Below are positions 58,204 to 64,000 of a stretch of DNA of 64,000 nucleotides, piece by piece; positions within the stretch are counted from its first letter, which is position 1, and every line of letters begins with the position of its first letter. The DNA lies in assembly GCA_963558655.1 (NCBI GenBank), contig CAUWHJ010000012.1, positions 1-64,000 on the forward strand. Reading direction: 5' to 3'. The notes below the pieces were generated by a model. It was not told the origin of the DNA. It was given only the letters and a program-made list of their open reading frames with translations, and made no database searches. The position numbers and the translations under genes were made by a program. The stretch is from UMGS1590 sp963558655. GTDB lineage: Bacteria > Bacillota > Peptococcia > Peptococcales > Peptococcaceae.

Positions 58204-60090
58204 TTACTTGTTCACAACGATGCCGGTTTCGTAAATCTTGTCTTCGCAGAGAATCTTGACGGTCTGAGGACCAACAAGGCCGGTTTTGTTGATGAAGGTG
58301 TCGATGTCGCATGGGTTTTCTTTCTGGAAGGTACCAACGCACATTGCCTGGAAGTCCTGAGCAACGGTGCTAACTGGGTAGCGACGAATGTCACCTTTTT
58401 CGTCAACGAGAAGAATCTGTACCATTTCACCGGAGGTGTAGATGGCGTTGACCATGATGCGGTCTTCTTCTTCAAGAACGCTGGCATTGTAATGTTCAGG
58501 AATGAGTTCGCCGGTTTCTTCAGCTCTTACTTTCATGCGGGTGGTCTGAGTTTCAATCAAGCCACCGAGATACTGACCTTCGCCTGCTTCAAAGGTTTCA
58601 CCAGCATAGTAGATTGGCAGTTTTTCTGCACGATAGCAGTTTGCTGGTACATGGAGTTCATAAACAACTTTGTCGTCAACGAGTTCGCAGGTGATGGATT
58701 CAAAGGACACACGGTCTTTGGTGTCTGGCTGCATAGCAAGCATAACAGCCATGCCTTCGCAGGTCTTGCCATCGAGGTAACCAATACCACCAGAATGTAC
58801 CATGTAGTGACCTTCGTCGTAGTATTCTACGTTGCAGATGTATGGTGAGAAGAATTCTGCACCACGTTCTTTCCCATACTGCCATACCTGTTCGATGGTC
58901 ATTTTTTCGGTGTCGATGCGATAGCGCACGCCACGGGAGAAGTTCTGGGAGTTTGGAACGTAGTTGTCTGGGTTCTTAGAACGCCAATGACCGTTGTCGA
59001 AGAGCATGATATCGCCGTCTGGAAGAACGACACAAGCATGCTGTTCATACTGCCAGTCAAAGTCGCCGTCGCCTACTGGAGTGAAGAAGTATTTGTCAAC
59101 ATATTCCTGTGGCCAATTTTCTGGGTCACCGATGATCCAATTGAGTTTGCCGGTTTCATAATCGAGGTTGATAACGGCATCTTCATGACGACCGGAAAGA
59201 GTGAGGCTGTTGGTCTTTTTGTCATACCAAACAGCGTTGTTGTGGAACCAGTCTTCTTCGGTCTGGCTGCCGGAGCCAGGGCCATGCTGTGGAAGCACGT
59301 CTTTGTAATCCCATTTCTTGAGGATTTCGCCGGTGTTTTTGTCGAGCAGAACGCAAACGTCTTCAACAGTGCCGGAGTAGAAGTCAAAGGTCAGCGCAAG
59401 AATGTTGCCATCTTCCATCTGGAATTGGTCGTGGTGGTAACCGCCGCATGGAATGACATATTCTTTGAAGATTTTCCCACCAAAGTTCATTTCATAAAGA
59501 CCGGTGGTGAAGTATGGCATTTTAACAAGACGTTCGGTACCCACGAGAATGTGGCCATTGTCGATACGCTTAATGTCAAACGCAAGATTTTCCTTGCAGT
59601 ACCAGCGCAGGTCGCCCTTGTAGTCGTAACCAACTGGGAAAGAACGCATAGAAGCGGTGAGGAACACAAAGTTGTCGCCCATGTATTCTGCGGTGGTGTC
59701 AATGGACGTAGATTCTGGTACACCTTCCATGAGAGGTTCAGTAGTGATGGTTACGCTGTGCTTGCTGCCATCTTGAAGCACAATCTCAACAGTGTTGTCG
59801 TAGTCGGCATAGAGACCGTAAACAGGAAGAATGTGTTCATAAGCAGCAGGGAAACGGTGAGTGATGTTCCCAGCTTCTTCTTTGCCCTTTACGATGATGG
59901 TTACTTCTTCTGCGCGTGGCGTTTTGAAGAGAATCATCGCAGACAGTGGGCAGATGATGTAAGGGTTGAGTTTCACCAGTGGATTGGTGAGGGTGTAATC
60001 CCCAGCAGCAAATTCTGCCAAAAATGCTTCTTCGTTGGCTTTCTGCTGATGAATGATATGTTCTTTTTTAGTATACTTGATTTCAGCCAT
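58204..60090 (-). CDS. Arylsulfate sulfotransferase (ASST)
   Basis: A 628-residue ASST. Residues matching the Escherichia coli active site are His219/220 (GGYHHDQ), His283 (DWFHNNAVWY), Arg301 (SGRHED) and His351 (YEQHACVVLPDGD), the last corresponding to the transiently sulfated His. An N-terminal Fn3-like domain (about 35-125) precedes the beta-propeller. The enzyme moves sulfate from one phenolic sulfate to another without PAPS. There is no signal peptide, unlike the periplasmic Gram-negative enzymes, so it appears cytoplasmic. RBS GGAGG. A LysR gene is directly upstream. Confidence 0.9.
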   Translation of the reverse strand: MAEIKYTKKEHIIHQQKANEEAFLAEFAAGDYTLTNPLVKLNPYIICPLSAMILFKTPRAEEVTIIVKGKEEAGNITHRFPAAYEHILPVYGLYADYDNTVEIVLQDGSKHSVTITTEPLMEGVPESTSIDTTAEYMGDNFVFLTASMRSFPVGYDYKGDLRWYCKENLAFDIKRIDNGHILVGTERLVKMPYFTTGLYEMNFGGKIFKEYVIPCGGYHHDQFQMEDGNILALTFDFYSGTVEDVCVLLDKNTGEILKKWDYKDVLPQHGPGSGSQTEEDWFHNNAVWYDKKTNSLTLSGRHEDAVINLDYETGKLNWIIGDPENWPQEYVDKYFFTPVGDGDFDWQYEQHACVVLPDGDIMLFDNGHWRSKNPDNYVPNSQNFSRGVRYRIDTEKMTIEQVWQYGKERGAEFFSPYICNVEYYDEGHYMVHSGGIGYLDGKTCEGMAVMLAMQPDTKDRVSFESITCELVDDKVVYELHVPANCYRAEKLPIYYAGETFEAGEGQYLGGLIETQTTRMKVRAEETGELIPEHYNASVLEEEDRIMVNAIYTSGEMVQILLVDEKGDIRRYPVSTVAQDFQAMCVGTFQKENPCDIDTFINKTGLVGPQTVKILCEDKIYETGIVVNK

Positions 60091-60144
60091 GATAGTCCTC
60101 CATTCAAAAAGCATAACTTTATGTCATTAACTGACTTTATATAA

Positions 60145-60185
60145 AGTATAACAGAGCGTGCAAACATTGCTACTAGTCTGGACTA
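60145..60185 (-). promoter_or_regulatory. Activator-type promoter of the arylsulfotransferase gene
   Basis: Leftward -10 TATACT (plus-strand 60145-60150) without a good -35. The palindrome TAGTC-TG-GACTA (60174-60185) lies about 40 bp upstream of the predicted start, a normal position for LysR-dependent activation by the protein encoded at 60212. Confidence 0.55.
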
Positions 60186-60211
60186 CAGATTCTCCATATT
60201 TCTCACTTTTT

Positions 60212-61075
60212 TCAGCATGGCTGTTTGAGGATAAACTCTACAAAACTGCGTGCCGCAATCGGCATGGTTTCCCAGTTGTTCCAAACAATGCCCACACGCC
60301 GACTCAGGTCTTCTTCGATGGCACGGGTAGCAATTTTGTGCCCGTAACCGGCAAGCACACGTTCATACATAATGGAAACGCCCAACTTTTTTTCAACCAT
60401 CGCAATAATGGTGTAATCATCGTACACCTCATACTCCGCCTGCGGTGAAAGGCCTGCTTCTTCAAAAGCACGCATCGGCACGTTAAACTCCCCTTCATCC
60501 AAAAGAATCAGCGACGCCTTTGCCAAATCGGCCAGGGTAACGCTGCCTTGTCGGGTGAGCGGATGATCTGCCGGCATCACAGCGCACATTTCATCGGTGT
60601 AAAGCAAACGGCCGTCCATCTCAGGCGCTGCGTCCATATTCACAAAGCCAAAATCCACTGTCCCATTTTGCACCCATTCAGAAATCGTTGTATATTCGCC
60701 TTGCTCAAGCACAAAGCGCACCTCGGGATACTCGCGCTTAAAATCAAACATCCACCCCGGCAACAAGGTGCGGCTCACGCTCGTAAAGGTGCCAATGCGA
60801 ATCACACTGCCCCTAAGCCCCTGCATCTCACGCTGGCGTCTGGTCAATGCTTCTTCAGCGTGAGCAATGGCTTGAATGTATGGAAAAATCGCCTCTCCAT
60901 CGTTTGTCAGGTGAATACCTTCTTTCCCACGCGTGAGCAATGTCAACCCCAGCTCCTGCTCAAGATTTTTCACCGTTTGGCTGACGGCACTCTGCGAATA
61001 TTGAATAGCGTTCGCCGCTTTGGTAAATCCACCACACTCAACCACTTTACAAAAAATATCATACTTCGATAGCAT
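60212..61075 (-). CDS. LysR-family transcriptional regulator
   Basis: A 287-residue LTTR. The N-terminal HTH reads LSKYDIFCKVVECGGFTKAANAIQYSQSAVSQTVKNLEQE. The effector-binding domain starts near residue 85 (GSVIRIGTFTSVSRTLLP). The start at 61075 follows AAGGGGGCGAG. It lies 121 bp upstream of the arylsulfotransferase gene on the same strand, so it may activate that gene; the inducer could be a phenol or phenolic sulfate, which is inferred. It has its own promoter at 61116-61144. Confidence 0.9.
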   Translation of the reverse strand: MLSKYDIFCKVVECGGFTKAANAIQYSQSAVSQTVKNLEQELGLTLLTRGKEGIHLTNDGEAIFPYIQAIAHAEEALTRRQREMQGLRGSVIRIGTFTSVSRTLLPGWMFDFKREYPEVRFVLEQGEYTTISEWVQNGTVDFGFVNMDAAPEMDGRLLYTDEMCAVMPADHPLTRQGSVTLADLAKASLILLDEGEFNVPMRAFEEAGLSPQAEYEVYDDYTIIAMVEKKLGVSIMYERVLAGYGHKIATRAIEEDLSRRVGIVWNNWETMPIAARSFVEFILKQPC

Positions 61076-61115
61076 ATCACTCGCCCCCTTATTCATTCGT
61101 AATGCTAATACTTCT

Positions 61116-61144
61116 ATCATAATTATTGGCTTTACTAATGTCAA
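61116..61144 (-). promoter_or_regulatory. Promoter of the LysR gene
   Basis: On the minus strand, TTGACA (plus 61139-61144), 17 bp, TATGAT (plus 61116-61121). Confidence 0.75.
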
Positions 61145-61210
61145 TCTCTTCTGTATACTTTAACCGAAGATCTTTATGATGCTTACAATAATAACGAAAG
61201 AGGGAATCCC

Positions 61211-61981
61211 ATGTCTGCTGAACACTCTTTTTCTGGCTGTGGTGGCGCCATCGGCACCAGCTTAGACAATCGTCAGGCATTCCGCGAAGGATTGCGTGAT
61301 GGTCTTCCCATCTGCCTCGGTTATTTTGCTGTCGCTTTTTCCCTGGGCATACAAGCCGGAAACATCGGTCTTTCTACCTTCCAAGGCTGGCTCATGAGCG
61401 CGCTTGTCAACGCCTCCGCCGGCGAGTATGCCGCCATGACCATCATGGCAGCGCTTGGCACCTATATGGAACTGTTCATCATCACCCTGGTTGCCAACGC
61501 ACGCTATATGCTCATGAGCGCAGCGCTCTCCCAGCGCTTTGCGCCAAACACGCCCTTTTACCATCGCCTGCTGGTGGGGTTTGGCATCACCGATGAAATC
61601 TTCGGCATCACCATCTCCCGTCCCGGTTATATCAACCCCTATTACAGCTATGGCGCCTTTGCCATCGCCTCGCCCGGCTGGTCTTTAGGCACTGCGTTCG
61701 GTATTCTCGCCGCCGAAGGGCTGCCCGACATCATCACCGGTGCCCTTGGCGTGGCGCTCTTTGGTATGTTTCTCGCTATCATCATTCCACCGGCTCGTGA
61801 AAACCGTGTCATTGGTGCTGTGGTCATCGTAAGTTTCATCGCAAGCTATGCCGCCAGCATCCTGCCTATCATCTCAAGCTGGAGCGATGGCACCCGCACC
61901 ATCCTGCTCACCGTTGCCATTTCTGCCATCGCCGCCGTGCTGCGCCCTGTGCCAGCGCAAAATAACGCAAGGGAGGATTAA
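61211..61981 (+). CDS. azlC: AzlC-family branched-chain amino acid exporter, large subunit
   Basis: A 256-residue membrane protein with about eight helices. DGLPICLGYFAVAFSLGIQAGN and AGEYAAMTIMAALGTYMELFIITLVANARYMLMSAALSQRF match the AzlC core, and GITDEIFGITISRPG is a family motif. AzlC with AzlD forms an exporter for branched-chain amino acids and analogues such as 4-azaleucine. RBS AGAGGG precedes the start by 7 nt. The azlD gene follows after 2 bp. Confidence 0.9.
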   Translation: MSAEHSFSGCGGAIGTSLDNRQAFREGLRDGLPICLGYFAVAFSLGIQAGNIGLSTFQGWLMSALVNASAGEYAAMTIMAALGTYMELFIITLVANARYMLMSAALSQRFAPNTPFYHRLLVGFGITDEIFGITISRPGYINPYYSYGAFAIASPGWSLGTAFGILAAEGLPDIITGALGVALFGMFLAIIIPPARENRVIGAVVIVSFIASYAASILPIISSWSDGTRTILLTVAISAIAAVLRPVPAQNNARED

Positions 61982-61983
61982 AC

Positions 61984-62292
61984 ATGGCGCACAATACCTA
62001 TCTCTATATCGCCGTTTTAGCCATCACTTGCTACCTCATTCGCGTGTTGCCGCTCACCCTCATTCGCAAGCCTATCACCAATGTGTTTGTGCAGTCTTTC
62101 CTCTACTATGTTCCCTATGTAACCTTAGCTGTCATGACTTTTCCAGCCATTCTCACAGCCACCGCATCGCCTGTGGCTGGTGCCTGCGCGCTTCTTGTTG
62201 GCATTGTCTGCGCCTGGAAAGGCGCCAGCCTGCTGCAAGTTGCGGTGGCCTGCTGCGGCATCGTCTTTATATTAGACCTCACCATTCTTTAA
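61984..62292 (+). CDS. azlD: AzlD-family branched-chain amino acid exporter, small subunit
   Basis: A 102-residue protein with four helices; IAVLAITCYLIRVLPLTLIRKPI and LYYVPYVTLAVMTFPAIL are typical of AzlD. It always pairs with AzlC, here 2 bp upstream, with AAGGGAGG as RBS inside the azlC end. The two subunits are expected at fixed ratio in the membrane. Confidence 0.9.
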   Translation: MAHNTYLYIAVLAITCYLIRVLPLTLIRKPITNVFVQSFLYYVPYVTLAVMTFPAILTATASPVAGACALLVGIVCAWKGASLLQVAVACCGIVFILDLTIL

Positions 62293-62304
62293 TCGCATAT
62301 TGCC

Positions 62305-62337
62305 AACGCCTGACACCGCACGTCAGGCGTTTCTTTT
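62305..62337 (+). terminator. Terminator of azlCD
   Basis: AACGCCTGAC pairs with GTCAGGCGTT, 7-nt loop, followed by TCTTTTATTT. Confidence 0.85.
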
Positions 62338-62346
62338 ATTTCCCCA

Positions 62347-62398
62347 TTGACAAGATATTCCGCCCATGTTATCGTATTTACAGACCGTTAGTCTGTAT
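62347..62398 (+). promoter_or_regulatory. TetR-gene promoter with downstream operator
   Basis: TTGACA (62347-62352), 17 bp, TATCGT (62370-62375). Just downstream lies the palindrome TACAGAC-CGTTA-GTCTGTA (62380-62398), a good site for autorepression. Confidence 0.8.
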
Positions 62399-62410
62399 GG
62401 AGGTGTTTCA

Positions 62411-63058
62411 ATGGCCAGAAACAAATATCCCGAAGAAACCGTCAAGCTGATTCTCGATGTCGCCACACGCCTGTTCACTGAAAAAGGTTATGATGCCACC
62501 TCATTGGCAGATATTATCAACGAAACCCATCTTTCCAAGGGTGCCATCTACCATCATTTTTCCTCTAAAGAAGAGATTTTCAGCGAAATTTTTCGCCGCA
62601 TTGGCCGCGAAAACACTGCTGCGCTGGCTGCCATTCGCGATAACCCATCGCTCAGCGGTTTAGAGAAATTGCGCGCCATTTTCAAAGCGGCACTTTTAGG
62701 CGGCAATCAAAATCTCATGCTCACCGTAACCCCTTGTCTTTTGGAAAACCCGCGCTTTCTGGCAATGCAGATTCAGCAAATTTACGACATTGTGGCGCCA
62801 GCTTTCATTGAGCCAATCCTCATGCAAGGTATCCAAGACGGCACCATTCACGCCGACAACCCCAGTGAATTGGCCGAAGCCATGATGATTCTCTCCAATG
62901 TTTGGCTGAATCCACTGGTGAACAAACCCACCGCATTACAAATGCGCCGCCGCTGCGAAACATTCAATGCCTTGCTCTCCGGCATGGGTATTCCTGCGCT
63001 GCTCGACGATGAAATGATTGATTCTTACATAAGCCACTGCACTGCCCACACAGCATGA
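62411..63058 (+). CDS. TetR-family transcriptional repressor
   Basis: A 215-residue TetR protein. The N-terminal HTH (residues about 8-58) reads ETVKLILDVATRLFTEKGYDATSLADIINETHLSKGAIYHHFSSKEEIF. The C-terminal ligand domain is all helical. The start at 62411 follows GGAGGTG. A palindrome lies between its promoter and start, and another sits before the MFS gene 87 bp downstream, so it likely represses both itself and that efflux pump, with a drug as inducer. Confidence 0.92.
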   Translation: MARNKYPEETVKLILDVATRLFTEKGYDATSLADIINETHLSKGAIYHHFSSKEEIFSEIFRRIGRENTAALAAIRDNPSLSGLEKLRAIFKAALLGGNQNLMLTVTPCLLENPRFLAMQIQQIYDIVAPAFIEPILMQGIQDGTIHADNPSELAEAMMILSNVWLNPLVNKPTALQMRRRCETFNALLSGMGIPALLDDEMIDSYISHCTAHTA

Positions 63059-63066
63059 ATCAGCCT

Positions 63067-63088
63067 CTGCCTTCGGGCAGTTTCTTTT
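63067..63088 (+). terminator. Weak terminator or attenuator between tetR-like and MFS genes
   Basis: CTGCC-TTC-GGGCAG short stem with TTTCTTTT downstream. It may only partly end transcription. Confidence 0.6.
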
Positions 63089-63099
63089 CGCATCTTTAG

Positions 63100-63116
63100 A
63101 AACCGACGGTCGGTTT
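63100..63116 (+). promoter_or_regulatory. TetR-type operator before the MFS gene
   Basis: AAACCGAC-G-GTCGGTTT, a perfect palindrome with 1-bp centre, 28 bp upstream of the MFS start. Confidence 0.75.
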
Positions 63117-63144
63117 ATTTCTATTTCTTTTAGGAGGTATCCTT

Positions 63145-64000
63145 ATGACGCAATCAGCCCCACTTTTTCGCCGTGATTTTCTTTTGGTGGTCATTGGCCA
63201 AATGATTTCCCTCTTTGGCAATGCCATCTTGCGTTTCGCCCTTCCGCTTCATCTTTTGCACACCACCGGTTCCTCTGCCCTTTTCGGCGCAGTAACCGCC
63301 TGCGCCTTTGCACCCATGGTGGTGCTCTCACTGCTTGGCGGCATCTTGGCTGACCGCATCAACAAACGCAACATCATGGTCATTCTTGATTTTTGCACAG
63401 CCTTCCTTGTGGCCTGTTTTTGTATCGCTACCGGCCATGTGCCAACGGTGCCGCTGTTCATCATCGTCCTAATGCTGCTCTACGGCATATCTGGCACCTA
63501 TCAGCCTGCCGTGCAAGCCAGTATTCCGCTGCTTGTTGCACCGGAGCGTCTCATCGCTGCCAACGCCGTCATCAACCAAGTCAACACACTCTCTGGACTA
63601 TTAGGTCCTGTAATCGGTGGCATTCTTTACAGCCTTTTAGGGCTATCGCCACTGCTCTTTTTAAGCATAGCCTGCTTCACCTTTTCTGCCATCATGGAAC
63701 TATTCATACATATTCCCCATGAACGCCGCCCATACCATGAAGGCATTCTCGCCACGGCAAAAGCCGATCTTTCTGAGTGTTACCGCTTCGTGCGTAACGA
63801 AAAACCCGTTTTCTTTTCTGTTGTACTGCTTGTAGCCCTCTTCAACCTCGTGCTCAGCGCAGTTATGATTGTTGGCACCCCCATTCTCATCACGCAAACC
63901 CTCGCCCTCTCGGATACGCTTTATGGCTTCACGCAAGGCGCCTTAGCATTGGGCGGCTTATGCGGCGGCGTGCTCGCTGCCACCTGCTCGCAACGTTTGC
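63145..64000 (+). CDS. MFS efflux transporter, 3' end beyond the window
   Basis: The first 285 codons are present. FRRDFLLVVIGQMISLFGNAILRFALPLHLL opens the first helix pair, then the motif A loop GGILADRINKRN (near residue 65) and AVQASIPLLVAPERLIAANAVINQ follow, as in the MFS-1/ENTS drug-efflux group (MFS_3/EntS-like). The AGGAGG RBS lies 8 nt upstream. It follows a TetR gene and a perfect palindrome and is most likely a drug or toxin pump under that repressor. Its C-terminal half is not visible. Confidence 0.88.
   Translation, partial: MTQSAPLFRRDFLLVVIGQMISLFGNAILRFALPLHLLHTTGSSALFGAVTACAFAPMVVLSLLGGILADRINKRNIMVILDFCTAFLVACFCIATGHVPTVPLFIIVLMLLYGISGTYQPAVQASIPLLVAPERLIAANAVINQVNTLSGLLGPVIGGILYSLLGLSPLLFLSIACFTFSAIMELFIHIPHERRPYHEGILATAKADLSECYRFVRNEKPVFFSVVLLVALFNLVLSAVMIVGTPILITQTLALSDTLYGFTQGALALGGLCGGVLAATCSQRL

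Noticed and set aside
58987..60144. A 385-codon open frame on the plus strand opposite the arylsulfotransferase gene, and similar long antisense frames at 1606-2601 and 37273-38397
   Set aside because: They mirror strongly supported genes, have no RBS and show no recognisable domains; they come from codon bias of the true frame.
1..64000. tRNA, rRNA, prophage or conjugation gene clusters
   Set aside because: No cloverleaf, rRNA segment, phage structural gene or relaxase was recognised; the TraX-like gene alone is not evidence of conjugation.

Overview
The window looks like a chromosomal segment of an anaerobic, probably host- or gut-associated member of the Bacillota (Clostridia-like). Supporting signs are strong AAGGAGG-type ribosome binding sites, sigma-A promoters (TTGACA-17-TATAAT), two surface proteins with C-terminal S-layer-homology (SLH) domains, many ABC-2 type exporters, a class 2 desulfoferrodoxin instead of SOD/catalase, a 4-hydroxybutyrate dehydrogenase-like enzyme, an arylsulfotransferase and a 7-alpha-hydroxysteroid-dehydrogenase-like SDR. 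No tRNA, rRNA, CRISPR array or prophage was seen. The species cannot be named from the sequence alone.

Layout. 1-7.2 kb: tail of a heavy-metal-associated domain gene, a DegV protein, and a six-gene operon (lipoprotein, two permeases, ATPase, PHP phosphoesterase, HAD phosphatase) that looks like uptake plus dephosphorylation of an organic phosphate compound. 7.2-13.5 kb: a TipA-like MerR regulator with a textbook 19-bp-spacer promoter, an ABC exporter under an XRE-AbrB fusion regulator, and an ECF sigma factor operon with a membrane protein and an ABC exporter. 13.5-15.8 kb: diacylglycerol-kinase-like protein and 4-hydroxybutyrate dehydrogenase. 15.8-21.7 kb: an AT-rich island (alkaline-phosphatase-superfamily enzyme, MFS transporter, divergent LysR regulator) ending in a decayed IS3-family element. 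22-35.5 kb: small housekeeping and transport genes: TraX-like, PadR/DUF1700, CDF metal exporter, tandem EamA transporters, CBS protein, a six-gene leftward operon ending in a frameshifted GNAT gene, desulfoferrodoxin, branched-chain aminotransferase, DegV and carbonic anhydrase. 35.7-49.3 kb: NusG-domain-II protein, SLH protein 1, glycerol kinase, a four-gene operon (ABC exporter, YxeA-like protein, membrane-anchored XRE regulator), class A PBP with a Gly-rich repeat tail, monofunctional transglycosylase and SLH protein 2. 49.5-50.7 kb: the HSDH-like SDR preceded by an unexplained promoter / mini-ORF / terminator unit. 50.7-55.7 kb: an AT-richer module with a MarR regulator and two stacked ABC exporters. 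55.9-64 kb: flavodoxin-ferredoxin, nitroreductase, FMN-binding lipoprotein, arylsulfotransferase with a LysR regulator, AzlCD, and a TetR/MFS efflux pair cut by the window end.

Themes. Regulated export dominates: five ABC-2 exporter sets, each beside a different regulator class (XRE-AbrB, ECF sigma, membrane XRE, MarR with two exporters), plus TetR/MFS. Phosphorus scavenging is suggested twice (5.4-7.1 kb and 15.8-19.3 kb). Extracytoplasmic redox is suggested by the flavodoxin lipoprotein, the NusG-II protein and the FMN-binding lipoprotein. The SDR and the arylsulfotransferase could act on bile acids and phenolic sulfates, but these substrates are inferred from family resemblance only. The best candidates for something undescribed are the promoter/mini-ORF/terminator unit at 50498-50662, the organophosphate operon at 1.4-7.1 kb, the membrane-XRE/YxeA/ABC operon at 40.5-43.0 kb and the ECF-sigma/ABC operon at 10.1-13.5 kb.
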